A DNA stretch of 64,000 bases, taken from NCBI GenBank assembly GCA_947034885.2, contig OX344753.2, forward strand, positions 23,948,347-24,012,346, given 5' to 3'. Position 1 is the first letter of the stretch, and every line of letters begins with the position of its first letter. The translations under genes were made by a program, and so were the position numbers. Source of the stretch: Thuidium tamariscinum (lineage: Eukaryota > Streptophyta > Bryopsida > Hypnales > Thuidiaceae). Positions 1 to 11,723 of this stretch are shown here, one piece after another. The notes under the pieces were generated by a model, which saw nothing but the letters and a program-made list of their open reading frames with translations, did no database searches and was not told the origin of the DNA.

Positions 1-163
1 ACATAAATTGTAGAGAATCTCTCATGGAAATTCAATTTTGGCACCTAAATACTGAATTAGACCTTCTCCTCCTTTAATTGGAAACATGCCCTCGAAGCTT
101 TATGACTCTCTCTTGGCACTTGTAATGGTCTCATTTACTCACTCTTTTTACAAACAAGTAGAT

Positions 164-429
164 TATAAGAGGGTTTTTTAGGGCTCTAAGAGATTGTTTC
201 AGTCTTATTCCCCAATTTGTGAACCAATCATTGCTAGTCAGAATAAAAAATAATGAAAAAAAATAAAATTTTAAAAAATTTAAAAAATTTTAAAAATTAA
301 AAATTAAAATAGTTATTTGATGTGGTAGGCTCTTGGCCACATCAGATCACTTGTGTGGCAAATTTCAGCAAGTTCCCACAGTCTGAGAACTTGCGGTCTT
401 CCAATGTAGCTAAAAAAACCTCTTATGCT
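164..429. mobile_element. Fold-back miniature element (family E), decayed
   Basis: The ends are imperfect inverted repeats: TATAAGAGGGTTTTTTAG near 164 and its near complement CTAAAAAAACCTCTTATG near 411-428. The core is an A/T-only stretch (about 245-310) followed by a short stem reading GATGTGG then CCACATCA. The same layout recurs at about 23728-24029 and 37403-37735. No target duplication was established and no coding sequence is present. It lies just outside the copia 3' LTR. The superfamily is unknown. Confidence 0.45.
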
Positions 430-443
430 TTGCATAGGCTTTT

Positions 444-684
444 TGTTGTGACAAGAAAGAAAAATAGAGAGTAAAGAGATCAAAGCAATACTACAAAGCT
501 ATACAGCAAAATATTTCCAACTGTGTTCCACCAATAAGGATGATCCATCTATATGCTAAGATAGGTGAACCTATCAAGGCTTGTTACATATACATAACTC
601 CCAGTGGGAGTTGAGTTTAACTACCAGTTGGACTGGCAGTAACTGGTGTTCGCTTAGTTTATGGATAACATCTTTATTTTAGTA
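444..684 (-). repeat. Copia-1 3' LTR (241 bp)
   Basis: Matches 5379-5893 along its whole length once the 273-bp insertion there is ignored. In element orientation it begins TACTAAAATAAAG, where the other LTR begins TGTTAAAATAAAG, and it ends CTTGTCACAACA. The 5' end has therefore lost the canonical TG to mutation. An inverted motif near the middle (CCCAGTGGGAG) is shared by both copies. Confidence 0.9.
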
Positions 685-694
685 CTCCTCTTCG
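685..694 (-). other. Copia-1 polypurine tract
   Basis: On the minus strand the ten bases immediately before the 3' LTR are CGAAGAGGAG, a purine-rich stretch in the position where plus-strand DNA synthesis of LTR elements is primed. Assigned from position and composition. Confidence 0.5.
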
Positions 695-859
695 AGCACT
701 AAGTTACTGCTAAAATTTTTAAGCTTGGAATACTAGTGATTGCTATGGCACCTAAGAGTAACTCCTCCTCAATCGCTAGGATACCTCGTTAAAAACTATC
801 TCTGAATAGAAAAACCTTGATAGCAAGGAAAAATGTACAGAGTATAGAAAAGAGTGTAT

Positions 860-3800
860 CTATGTGGAAGTCAGCTTGTGTAGGAGCTTCATTCCAGCCT
901 TTTGGACAAGTTTGCGATGTGTGTAAACAGGGAGGGCCTTCGTGAGGAGATCAACAAGGTTGTGAGCAGACTCGATTTTCTTGACTTTGATATGCCTGCT
1001 AGAGATCAGCTCCTAAGTGAAGCTAAAAATTTGAGGATCAATATGCTTGACACGGTCACCCTTGATGAAGCCGGCGCCTACCTGAGCTATGCATGCAGAG
1101 TTGTCTTCGAAGACGATGGTTGGTGTGGATGCCACGCTCAGGCCGCATTGTTGCATGATGATCATGTGTAGGTTGCGGAATCAAACAGCTTCCTGAGTTG
1201 CTTCATGAAAGGCAATGAGTTCAGAGTGATTCGTTGTTGTCGCGGTCACTGTTTGCTTGATGGACTTCCACAAGATTGGGGCGTTGTTTTGGAGGAAGAT
1301 ATAACCGGTTTGTGACTTGCCAGAAACCGCGTCAGACTTGTATCCTACGTCTGCATAGCTTACAATCTCTGATGTTCCATCCTTCATGTAGTGAAGTTCT
1401 AAATCTTCGGTGCCTCGTAAGTATTTGTAGAGGTGTTTCACCACGCTCCAATGTCGGGTTGATGGTTTTTGGTTGTGCCTTGCTAGCATGCTGACTGCGA
1501 AGGAGATGTCCGACTTGGTAAAAGTTGAGAGATAGAGTAGTGCTCCTACGGCCGCAAGGTAACGTGTTCTATCGAACTCCTCCTCCTCCTCCTCCTCGCA
1601 AGGATGATAAGGATCATCTTTGGTCTTGCTTCGGCTAATCATTGGAGTTGACAAGGGGCTAGCCTTATCCATTCCAAAGCGCTTCAACACCTTCTGAGTA
1701 TAAGTAGTCTGGTGTAGAAATAAACTTCCATCCGGTAGATGTTCAACCTGGAGCCCTAGACAATAGAAGGTCTTACCCAGTAGCTTCATTTCGTAGTGGT
1801 CAGTAAGCAAGTTCACTACATGCAAGCATGTAGCCGCGGTTCCTATGAGGTTCAAATCATCTACATACATGGCTACTATGGCAAATCCTGTGGTATCACG
1901 AAGGGTAAAGATGCAAGGTAGACTTTGATCATATTGAAACTTATGATCAATAAGAAAGGAATGAAGATGGGAGTACCACGTCCGGCCGGCTTGTTTCAGG
2001 CCATAGAGAGCGCGTTGGAGCTTGAGGCCAGAATATGAGTGAGCAGAATCAACTGGGATGGACTGGGTTAGGTAATCAGGTGGTGGCTTGATGTATAAGT
2101 GTGCATCTAAAGGACCATAGAGATAGGCCGTGACTACATCCAACAAGTGGGTTTCTAAAGTATGTTGGACTACCATTCCCAACAAGTACTAGAATGTGAT
2201 TGAGTCCATGACTGGAGAGTAGGTGAAGGTGTAATCAACACCTGAACGCTGAGTAAAACCTTGGGCAACTAGACAGACCTTATAACGAACAACTTGACCT
2301 TGGACATTTTGTTTCTTAGTGAAGATAAGCTTGTGCCCAACTGGCTTGGTGGCCAAGTTGGTCACAAGTAGACCAAAGACTTGATGCTTTTGCAAAGATG
2401 CATACTCATGCTGAATGGCTTTAGACCATTGAGGCCAATCTGGGTTGGCCTTGGCTGCTTCTAATGTAAGGGGATCAGAGGATGAAGTAATCAAGCTAGT
2501 AACAAAAGATATGACTGAAAGAGTTTCGTCTGGTGAGCAAGGTAAAGGATCAGATTGGTCAAGGAAAGTGAAAATTTTCCCATGGTGGCTGGACCTAGGC
2601 TTCTTAGCTTAGGGAAGTAAAGAAGAGATGGTATCTCTATGAGGTAATATGCTAAAGGAGGGCTGACCTACCCTAGGAAGGGGATTCCTTGTAATACGTT
2701 CGGAGTCACTAAATCCATCAGGGAGCCTGTCAGCTAAAGCCTTGAGCTCAAGCTATCGCTGGACCTTGGAATCCGCAAGGCCAGTACGTAGATCAGGATT
2801 CAGTGTGAATGTTTCTGGAGCAGAAAATATAAGGGATGAGGTAGGTCCAACTAAGGTGAGAGAAGGAAAGACACGCTCATCAAATTGACAATTCTGGAAC
2901 CGAGCCTTATGCAAAGTTCCGGTTTTGGGAGAGACATATCTAATGATACTTGGAGAGTCAAAACCAACATAAATACCTTCTTGGCGATGTGACCCTATTG
3001 TTTTATGTTCAGGCTCAGGGACAGGAACCCAAACTCGGCAACCAAAAACTTTGAAATGAGAGACATCTAGAGGGCGTCCGATCAGAATCTCTAAAGGTGA
3101 ATGCTCGTTAAGCAAGGTGGGGCGGTACCTCAGCAGGGTTGCTGCATGGAGTACCGCGTGTGACCAGAAAAAAGAAGGGAGTTTAGCATGGAGTAACAAG
3201 GGGCGGTTAATAAGCTGGATCTTCTTGATGAAGGCCTCAGCTAGCCCGTTTTGGGCATGCTCATACGGGACATCGTATGTGAGTGAGATGCCTGTTGCTA
3301 TACAATAGTCTTCAAACTTTTGTAACCAAAATTCCTTAGTATTGTCCATACAAAGAGTTTTGACTGGGTAGTCTGGGAAATGGGTTCTGAATTTCAACAG
3401 GGATGCTAGGACTTTAGCAAAAGCTATGTTTCGAGTACTTAGCAAAGAAACTTCAAAGTGAACCCCAGCAGCATCAACTAAAACTAAGTAATACCTGAAG
3501 GGTCTTGATGCGGGAGTGATGGGGCCACAAATGTCACCTTGAAGTCGTTGGAGCGGAGGTGGAAGCTCGCTTGGCAGCTTCCAATATGAAGACTTCAAAA
3601 TCAGCTTTCCTTGGGCACAGGCATCACACGCTCCAACCTTGTTTGCATCGCTGGTACAAACCTCATGTCCCACAAGCAGGGGCAACATCCTCCTAAACAT
3701 CGTAGCTCCTAGGTGACCCATGCGTCCATGCCATAAGCTGGTCTTATTTGGAGCGATCACTGAGTATGAAGAGCCTCCACTAGGTGGAACAGTTTTACGT

Positions 3801-4389
3801 CCGCTAGGCAGACGGGAGATTACAAGCTCATATAGGCCACTTGCTCCGCATTGTGCGGTGGCAAGGCAAATTTGCTCTTGCCAAAGTTCAAGTGTCTCCT
3901 TACCGTCTTTAATCGAGGTCAGGACGTGAATATCATTTGCCCGGAGGTCTCGAAAGCTGATCAGGCTTCGATTAGCCTCCGGCGCGTACATGGTATGGTC
4001 ACAAATGAGGGTGGCACCTCCAGGCAGTGTGACACGTGCCTGGCCTTCACGGAACTTGAATGTCCGTCTTCCAGCTACTATGCTTAGTTCACAGGTCTGC
4101 CAGGTATCAATTTCGGAACCATGTCTCGAAAATTCAAAGTACTTTGGATCCCTAAGGATTGTGTGAGTGGATCCACTATCAATCAAGACTATGTCCACAT
4201 CTGCCTCTAACTTGCTAGATGTGTGATAAACTGACGTGATTGTCATGTAGTTTTCGGGGTCAGTTGTATCTAGGGATGGAACATCTAGGGAGTGAGACTC
4301 TCTTGGATCTTTCCTAAATTGTTGTAGCTCCTTGTATATCTTAACTAGATACTCACCGGCCTGACAATTTTGTACTACATGGCCTGGTC
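860..4389 (-). pseudogene. pol: Copia-1 pol: protease, integrase, RT, RNase H (broken)
   Basis: One reading frame can be followed from the zinc knuckles to a terminal TAG at 860-862, broken by in-frame stops at 2753-2755, 2609-2611, 2189-2191, 1181-1183 and 1013-1015. Domains in order: protease with DSGSTHTIL (about 4157-4185); GAG-pre-integrase with the H-H-C-C zinc pattern (about 3600-3760); integrase with QGDICGPI, an MDN aspartate and an NGLAE glutamate, keeping D-D-E; RT with DVVTAYLYG, LYGLKQAGRTWY and YVDD (about 1858-1869); and RNase H ending in VKHIDPQIFSFT and VDLLTKALP. The stop at 1181 sits where relatives have the Trp of the AVWLR motif, so it is probably TGG to TGA. The stop at 1013 sits where Gln is expected, so probably CAG to TAG. 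Replication enzymes only; no host function. Confidence 0.93.
1577..1597. repeat. CTC trinucleotide microsatellite inside pol
   Basis: Seven CTC units in a row. On the coding (minus) strand they give a run of glutamates just before the conserved FDRTRYLAAVGALLYL motif of the copia polyprotein, so the repeat has expanded inside a linker without breaking the frame. Confidence 0.85.
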
Positions 4390-5290
4390 GGCCACACTTT
4401 TGATATTGACCGGTTCTACAATCTTTAGATGGATGACCGAAATGACCACACTTGCTACATTTGGTGGACCGACAATTTCGTTGCAAGTGACCAGGGCGTC
4501 CACACTTGTGGCAATTGCAAGTTTCTAACCTAGACTGAAAGCTAGAAGAGTTGTGATCAGATAACTTATCATTTGATTTTGGAGGGTATGGTCAGTTGGG
4601 CTACTGTCGCCTCCATTCTGATTGCCTCGTGGTCTCCTAGTCGGTAGCTCCGTGGTGTTCACCTCCCTGGCCGGTTTGCGTTCCTCATTCTTCAAGAGCA
4701 ATTGTTGTTCCTTTTCGGCTAGTAGCAAGTAGGACATTAGTTTCGACTGTGTTGTAAACCTCATGTTGCGATATTGCTGAGTTAACAAAGTAGAAGCAGA
4801 GGGAAAAGTTTGGAGAGTCTTATCAATTAGCTCTCGTTTGGTGACAATCTCCCCACATAGGCGTAGTTGAGCAACTATTCGGTGCAACTCAGCATTGAAG
4901 GAAACCAAGTTGGTGAAATCCAAGACTCGAAGCGCCACCCAATTGTTGCGTGCTTGCGGGAGAAAAATAGTTCTCTCATGTTGGAACCTGGCTGCGAGCT
5001 GCCTCTATAGTTCTGCCGGATCATCAATTTTCGATATATTGCTCCTAGAGTGCAGTGTCCAAGTGTCTTCAGAGAAGAACCAGCGCCCAGCTTTTTGTTG
5101 CAGTTGATATGCCCCCTAGTATTGGAGAAATCAGGGCGCCTTCCCACCCCTCCGCAGTCATATGTGTCCTAGCATCGATGTTCCACCTCATATAGTTGTT
5201 GCCGTCAGCCTCCAATGGTCCAAATAACAACGGTTGCAAGCGTGGAGCCTTCTTCTTCTTTGGCGAATTCTTCGAGGTTGATGCAGCCAT
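4390..5290 (-). pseudogene. gag: Copia-1 gag with zinc knuckles (frameshifted)
   Basis: Gag packages element RNA into virus-like particles. The start is an ATG at 5288-5290, about 88 bases after the 5' LTR. The first frame reads through NYMRWNIDARTHM and WALVLL, meets stops from 5069 on, and the gag similarity moves to a second frame by about 5030-5060 (RQLAARFQHERTIFLPQ then NNWVALRVLDFTNLV). It shifts again near 4530 into the pol frame. The C-terminal part carries CCHC zinc knuckles: CHKCGRPGHLQRNC, CSKCGHFGHPSKDC and a third whose first Cys is replaced by Tyr (YQKCGRPGHVVQNC). Protein features support an RNA-binding gag; the frame changes and stops mean no intact product. Confidence 0.88.
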
Positions 5291-5360
5291 GGTCTTGCAA
5301 GTCTAATAGCAAAAACAAAAGAAAGGGCAAAGACAATTGAACTCTGAGGAAGAGAGACTA

Positions 5361-5378
5361 GCTATCGTGCTGATAACG
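5361..5378 (-). other. Copia-1 primer-binding-site-like stretch
   Basis: Directly after the 5' LTR, in element orientation, the sequence reads CGTTATCAGCACGATAGC. The position is right for a tRNA primer site, but it does not match the usual plant initiator-Met complement (TGGTATCAGAGC) closely. The tRNA is not assigned. Confidence 0.4.
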
Positions 5379-5893
5379 TGTTGTGACAAGAAAGAAAAAT
5401 AGAGAGCAAAGAGATCAAAGCAATAAGGTAGGTACACCCAAAAGCACCACTTATTCATACTGAGCCTAGTTCTTGCTATTCACGAGTTCAAATGTTTATG
5501 TAATCTTGTTGGCAAGTGAAAGCATGTTCCAACGCACCAAAGAACGCAGGATTTGGATACCGTATGCAAAAGTTATTAACAGTCAAAGTCTGTTTCTGAA
5601 AGCGCCATCTACAACATCTGAACATGACTGATTTTGGAAATGTATGTGCACTATAGATGGCGCTTTTAGGAACAGGGCGCTTTTGGGTGTACCCACCTTA
5701 CTACAAAGTAATACAACAAAATATTTCCAACTGTGTTCCACCGATAAGGATGATCCATCTACATGCTAAGATGGGTGAACCTATCAAGGCTTGTTACATA
5801 TACATAACTCCCAGTGGGAGTTGAGTTTAACTACCAGTTGGACTGGCAGTAACTGGTGTTCGTTAGTTTATGGATAACATCTTTATTTTAACA
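5379..5893 (-). repeat. Copia-1 5' LTR, interrupted by a miniature element
   Basis: In element orientation it runs TGTTAAAATAAAG to CTTGTCACAACA, a canonical TG...CA LTR. A 273-bp miniature element (5426-5698) splits it at a TA dinucleotide; the other LTR has the empty site (GCAATACTACAAAG). Without the insertion the length is close to the 241 bp of the 3' copy. Confidence 0.92.
5426..5698. mobile_element. 273-bp TA-targeting miniature transposon, copy 1
   Basis: The ends are inverted repeats of the form AGGTRGGTACACCCAAAAGC with one difference between them. A second inverted pair inside (AGCGCCATCTA and TAGATGGCGCT) lies toward the right end. The element is flanked by TA on both sides (5424-5425, 5699-5700), and the empty site survives in the sister LTR at about 487-495. 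An equal-length copy lies at 12576-12848. The TA duplication suggests a Tc1/mariner-type source. No coding sequence. Confidence 0.9.
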
Positions 5894-6276
5894 CTTTCTA
5901 CTAACTTATGGTATCAAGTAGGGCTCATTCCATGTTTTGCAGGTACCGGTAGCTTGTCAACTCTCTTGGACAACTGAACTTGTGCATGTGGCTTCGGTGG
6001 CCCAATTTGTGTTGGAGTGCAATCAATCTGTGGAATCATTGGAAGTTGTCTGTTGTTTAAGGTAGTTCCATGTTGCAATGGAAATTGGGGAGACTGGGAC
6101 AGACAGAGCTGGTGGGAATGAACTCAGCCCGGTGCCTAGGTCACTCTTCAATTGGGGTGGATCAATTAGCTCCCACTCATTGCAGGCCAGCCAGGTGAAT
6201 TGGCCCCCTCCTTTGCTCAGCCCCTCCAAATCATTTCAGGGGGCAAGTAAGACCCGTAATTTGTGCTTGCTTAAGG
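5894..6276. other. Unclassified low-copy-looking DNA
   Basis: Somewhat less A/T-rich than the surroundings. It holds short open frames on both strands with no recognisable domain. No match was seen to any other stretch of the window, and no gene is called. Confidence 0.4.
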
Positions 6277-7220
6277 AAACCCTTAAAACACCAAACTACA
6301 TTTTTCGGTAACATAGAATTTTGAGGTAGGTACTTGTGACTAGAGATTTTGTTATTTTTCTTAAAATTTTGACACAACATTTTGGGGGGAGTAGCTTTCA
6401 AGTCCAACTATTTTCATGACTTTTAGCTATATGGTGAAAAAGTTATTGTATGATATGTAATTTCTAGTGTTTTAGGGCAACATGGGTAGCTAATTTATTT
6501 TTTTAAATCAATATTTTGAGAAATAAAAATTTGAAATTGGTTCTCTAGATTTATGTATATGTGGAAAGCTTTGAACCATTCCATTTTTTATTCATGTAAC
6601 AAATAATATAACAAGTTTTAATTTGGGGGTAGTTAAGGAATCCTTACTCTAAAATAAACTTTGAAGTTATTTGTTTAATTCAATTTCAATATGTTTGGAA
6701 ATTTTATTAAAAAAATTGGGTGTAAATTTGTTTAATACAACGTTACAACCATTGGGATTGACATTTTTTCAATTCCATAAATGAATTATTAACAATTTAG
6801 TATTTTAAATCATTTTCTACTTCTTTGTACTTCCTTTTTTTCCCCTATAATTATGTTGTGCAATTTCAAATGATTTGACAATTTTCAAGCATGTAGCCAA
6901 CTTGCCTTGAAGAATGAATCCAAAGAGTTAAAACCATTTTGAAGATTTTTTCATAAAAATTTGAGCTTGTGAAGTGTAGCTACCTAATTATTTGTAGGGT
7001 CAAAAAAGGACTCTTGTCAATTCAGATGTTAACATCTTGCAATCTACAGGGTGGAAATTCCTGAAAATTTTTCCACATCTTCTTAAACAAGTTTAATGCA
7101 CAATTCTATGGTTACATGTGTTGAAAAAAACTGTTTCTTTTCTAAAATTTGTACTTATAACAAAAATGACAATTTTGGAACATTTTTGGTGGAAACCTAG
7201 TGAAAACCTTCAATGGTTGA
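6277..7220 (-). mobile_element. TTAA-family A repeat, copy A1 (decayed)
   Basis: Aligns by eye end to end, in reverse orientation, with the better-preserved copies at 53161-54092 and 58817-59747. Shared landmarks include TGGAAAGCTTTGAA, AACTTTGAAGT, GGGATTGACATTTTT, CAAGCATGTAGCCAACTTGC and TTTTGGTGGAAAC. The terminal TTAACCCCTAAA motifs are degenerate here. No coding sequence. Confidence 0.75.
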
Positions 7221-10200
7221 TTGACCTCAAATTCCCCTCCTAGCTAACTTGGGGCCTCTGATTGCAAACATGACTGAATTCCACTGAAAATTCACAAATT
7301 TTATCATGTGTGAAAAATAAAAAGCCGTTTCAGCGTTTTCCCAAGGGGGTCAGTTCAACCTGGCTGACTTGTGTAGCAGCATAGATAAGGTCTACAAATG
7401 CACAGCTAGATTACGGAAGGCAGAGCAGTAGGGACCAAGACTTTTTTTTTCATTTTTTAAGAAGTGCCACCGTGGTGATATAAAATGTTATAGTGGTGCT
7501 CCCAATTAGAACATTCATCCACATATTGGATGCATAGTATGGTTTTCATCTACAATCTGGCAATTTCATCTATAATTTTCTCAAAAATCAAAGTTGACTG
7601 GTGATATCATCCAAATTATTTGGCATTTTTTCTAGTGTTTTTTAGCCAGATTTTTTTCTCTGGTGCAATCTGGCACCAAAAAGCCAAATAAAAAAGCCCT
7701 GGACTATGGACATGAGAGTTGGGATCCTGCGGACATAAATTGTTGATCCCAACCTGGTTTAGAGTTATCTGTGAAATACACATGCCACAAAGAAGAAGCA
7801 CAAACACAGACTAACAACTGATTAACATCTTCAGTTGGCAAATCCCCCCGAAAAGGTGCTGTGGCCAAAAATTGACCTGTGCTCAATTGCAACCCTTCTA
7901 ATTGAACCCAATTACACTATCAATGTTGAATCCCAATATTTCATCCCAATTGTACTCATGTATACTGACATAGATAGAGAAAATTAAGGTAGGTATGTGA
8001 TGTGTAGAATAGGATTGAAAGCATTGAAAATTAAGACAATGATGATTACATAAATATTGTAGATGTTTCCACATATGGTAAGGGAATTCATTCATTTTTT
8101 TTCATATCATTCTAAAGTTTGAAATAGATGTATGTAAACAAATAAACCTGAAGGATTCTATGGTTGGATTTTATTAATCTTGAAGGACAATTTAGGGATG
8201 TCATTGCAACAATGTGGAGAATTATGAGAATGACAATAAAATTTGAAAGGAAGAGAGTAGTCACCTCAAAACATCTAGAATGGGAGTGGTTATGAATTTT
8301 TTTCTTTGGCCTCCTATAATTTACCCTTTTATCTTAAGAAAAATGAGTTGATCCAAACATGTGTGTAAAATTTCCTAAATTACCATTTTTTTGCCAATAA
8401 TCGTGTGCATATAATAGGTTTACATATGTGTTGCAACGAAGAGGACAACAATCATGGGCCATCTATAACATTTTTGAACTAGCTTGAAGTTCATCTTTTG
8501 GAAGCAATTGCATGTGGTTTTGTGTAGAGTCATTAGAATAAAATAGTAAAAAAATGAAATAGACACCAATTGAAAACATGGCAATTCTTGTTTAGATATA
8601 GACAATGATTAAGCAAAATTGAACAAGTGTTTTTGTTTGTACTCAACAAGTTTCTATAAATTAATGTTGGAAAACATTACACACTAAAACCAATGTCATT
8701 ATAACATTATTTCAAATTAACGTGTTAAAATTATATGAATATAATGTCTATATACAAAATTGATTTAGCTACAATAATGTTGATTAATGTTCTTTTGGCC
8801 TTCCCACAATGACTTTCACCTTATGATTAGTTAACCTTGGAACACGTTGATGTCCACTTTTTGGACAATATACAAGTTGAAATTGAAATTTCTCTCTCAT
8901 TATAGCTTGAATGAAAATTACTTTAATTTTTAAAAATACTTCATGAAGTTGTCGTCCTATCCAAGGGTTGGATTTGGTGTTATTAAAGTACAAATTTTTC
9001 TAAAATTACAGATATGGAAGTTTGTCAAGTGGTTGACTTGCATTGACCCTAGTTCAAACTTGAAATTGCAAAAATGAGGTCATAGAATCAAAGAATATAA
9101 AAAATACAAAAAATCACCATGTGAAGAAAACCTTGTTTCAAATCCATTCCAACAAAATTTACTCCAAAAATGACTATATCTTGCTTGTAATTGGATTTAG
9201 AAGGAATTTTGAGTTTTCTATTTCAATATTTACAGAAAAATATTGTTGATAACATTGGTGAATGGAACCACATAGATAAACCCTTAAACTCAAACTCTAT
9301 AACTTTTATTTGCATCTCAATTTCAAAATATTCTTCCATATAAAGTAGAACCCCCTATACCCGATATCACTTAAGCAATTTTGGAACAGATCATGAGGAA
9401 TATGAGGTTATGCAAAAAAATTTCATGTAGCAAGATAAGAAAGATGGGGATTGCAAATTTTTCATAATTTTATTCCCCAATCTGAAATTACTATGATTTT
9501 TAGAAGCCAAAAAGTGCTTTGAACCCATAGTCAATGTCTCGAGTCTTCTAATTCGGATCATAGTCAAGACCACTTTCCCAATCGGTACCTCCCACACACT
9601 TTATGACACTTTGGGACATGTGTCATGACTTTATTCGTCTCAACCTTGAAAATGGGGGAAAAGTACATTCCAAGCTTTGATTGTAAATCTCTTCCAGCCT
9701 TGGTTGGAAATAGCCACATCCTATAGGTTGGGTATGGGTCCTGGATTGAGAATAGGTGGTTCTACCTTAGTACTTTGTCATGATCATTTTTCCAAAATCA
9801 TCCATTTTGCAAATGACAGATGTAGTCTCCACGGACGTTTAGGAGTTAATTGCCCAAATGATCCATAATCAGTAAGTCTATCTTAATATGATTTGGGGGA
9901 TGCATGATTGGAGTCCTCCCATCCTGGGCCTTCCTGGCCTTCCTGGCTGGGGTGGTGTGCCCCATTTTGCTGTTGAAGTTGCATCACTATGGATTAGGAG
10001 GATCCCAGTTGGGGCCGTCTGCCATCGAAGGGTACGGGATGCTTCATTGGTGTCATTCTGGACCTACTGTTTGGTCCTGGCCACTGACAAGGGAATCTCA
10101 ATAACTCAAGGCAGGGATGCTCCGTTCCTGGCCTTCAGTGACTTTCAGTCGTTTGACTGCACATGTGGAGATGGAGGGGATTCATTTAGATTCAATGGTG

Positions 10201-10229
10201 GAGTAGGAAGGCAAATTTGCACAGCGTTG
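7221..10229. other. A/T-rich unclassified DNA, no gene
   Basis: Near 7225-7350 is a fragment resembling stretches near 11795-11960 and 18760-18840 (shared GAATTCA and ACCCCAAATTAGCT-type motifs), probably an old dispersed repeat. From about 9650 to 10220 the DNA is richer in G/C and keeps a 115-codon open frame at 9888-10235, but its translation shows no family motif. Nothing else recognisable. Confidence 0.4.
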
Positions 10230-10582
10230 AGGTAGGAACACCCATAACCGTCAAAATAAGAAATTTATTGGAGCTAAAGGTATCTTTTTCTAGAAAAATT
10301 ATTTTTACGTTATCAGCAACTAAAAATCATGAATTTTCAAAAAAAAAGAATTTTTGGACAAGGCATCTAATTTCTATGAATTTTCAAAGTAGAACTCACT
10401 AGGGCATCCTATACCACATTCTAATAAATCTACCGTGATTCTCACAACAAAATCTAAAAAATTCAAAGTTTACCAATCAAAATTAAGAATGGGTGATAAT
10501 TTCAAGGTACTCTTGAAGACAATTTAAGGGCACTCTACTTGTCAGTTATGGGTGCAGTAACGGTTATGGATGCTGCTGCCTT
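10230..10582. mobile_element. Miniature transposon family G, copy 1
   Basis: Left end GGTAGGAACACCCATAACCG, right end complementary to TAAGGCAGCAGCATCCATAA, giving imperfect inverted termini. The interior matches the copy at about 16930-17293 in opposite orientation (shared CATGAATTTTCAA, GTAGAACTC, AGGGCATCCTA, TAGATCTACC-type blocks). The termini resemble those of the 273-bp family, so the two may share a transposase source. Confidence 0.7.
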
Positions 10583-11164
10583 AACCCCTAAATGACCCTA
10601 GGATTTCCGTTCAAGGCAGAATCGCTATTGAGATGCAAACAAAGGTAGAATTTTCTACAATGCAGAATAATTGGTTTTGAAGGAATAACCAACAAGGGGG
10701 AGCGGCTGGAATTTCGGTAGACCCAAATTGTGCAGAAAAGTACAGCAAATTGACTGAGTTTGTGAAGAAGGTCTGTGCCGAACCATGGATTCTGCACATT
10801 TGTTTGCACTTTGAGTGGGTTCCAACGGGGCTATTTTCTACTCTGAATTCACTTAGAATTTTCATGGTGCACAGTTTAGAAGATGACTTGCACTTATGCC
10901 TTCAAAAAATGACAATCAAGACAGTATAATTTTCATTCGAGGCCAATCCCAACGGTGGATGCAACTATCCTCTCAAAACATGCAGCCACCCTAGTTTGCA
11001 TTTGCCCCCCGCCTTCCCCCTCTCCAAAAATTTACAAGCCGTTGATATTTTTTTTTAAATGGTGACCTTCGAAATCACCATTGATTTTTCAAAAAAATCA
11101 CAATCTGTTAATCTTGTGAGATTTAATCTCAACCGTCCAAATATGGGATATGGATATGGATATA

Positions 11165-11330
11165 GTAGTAAATACATATATATATTACACGTTCAAATAC
11201 AAATACATTACTAATTATACAGACAATACTAAATACATATACTATGTACATATACTAAATGCATATATTGAATACATAAACTGAATGCGTATATTGAATA
11301 CATATATTGAATATGTATATGGGTAAAATC
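11165..11330. repeat. Degenerate A/T tandem array (about 20-bp unit)
   Basis: Repeated variants of CATATATTGAATACATA and ACTAAATACATATAC run through this stretch. Units diverge and the edges are diffuse. Confidence 0.6.
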
Positions 11331-11598
11331 CCATATTGATTGTCCATCCTATAACCTTCTGAAAATTATAAGAGGTGTAGAGGGATGCAAATTCTAAAAA
11401 AATTAATTTAAAATTTTTTAATTTAAAAAAAAATTAGTTTGTTTGGGAGGGGTTGGGGGGTTGGTTGAGTTAATAATTAAAAAATTAATTAATTTAAAAT
11501 CATTTTGGGTTGATAGTGAAGCATGCCTCACTATCCACTCAGAAGCCATGTTGACGATATATAACTTGTGCCAAAATTTCATTTTCATCTAAGGTGAG

Positions 11599-11723
11599 AA
11601 CACCCTTTTCCATCCATGTATCCATTCCCGTCTATATGTAGCAGGGGTGCACATTTTTTAACGAAAAATGTGCACCCCTGCTACATATGAACGGGAATGG
11701 GTACATGGACGGGAATGGGTGTT
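11599..11723. mobile_element. Short hairpin miniature element (about 125 bp)
   Basis: Two arms of about 60 bases are near-perfect complements around a loop at about 11660-11664. The inner stem includes TGTAGCAGGGGTGCACATTT and its complement, and the outer stem AACACCC...ATTCCCGT. It is essentially all stem, typical of fold-back elements. No target duplication was confirmed. Confidence 0.75.

Larger units (their letters stand above)
444..5893 (-). mobile_element. Ty1/copia LTR retrotransposon (Copia-1), complete but inactive
   Basis: A full-length copia element read on the minus strand: 5' LTR at 5379-5893, a primer-site-like stretch, gag, protease, integrase, reverse transcriptase, RNase H, purine tract, 3' LTR at 444-684. 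The integrase-before-RT order and the YVDD box are diagnostic of Ty1/copia. Flanks CTTTT (439-443) and CTTTC (5894-5898) look like a 5-bp target duplication with one mismatch. The two LTRs differ at about ten positions by eye, apart from a 273-bp miniature element in the 5' LTR, so the insertion is not recent. The polyprotein carries at least five in-frame stops in pol and two frame changes plus stops in gag, so it cannot move on its own. Confidence 0.93.

Noticed and set aside
9018..9063. Possible tRNA-like A and B boxes (GTCAAGTGGTTGAC, AGTTCAAACTTGA); similar words near 26128
   Set aside because: B box is a poor match, no cloverleaf can be drawn, and the two places do not align beyond the A-box word.
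9888..10235. 115-codon open frame in a G/C-richer patch
   Set aside because: No domain, no conserved motif, no splice context, and its end runs into a miniature element at 10230.
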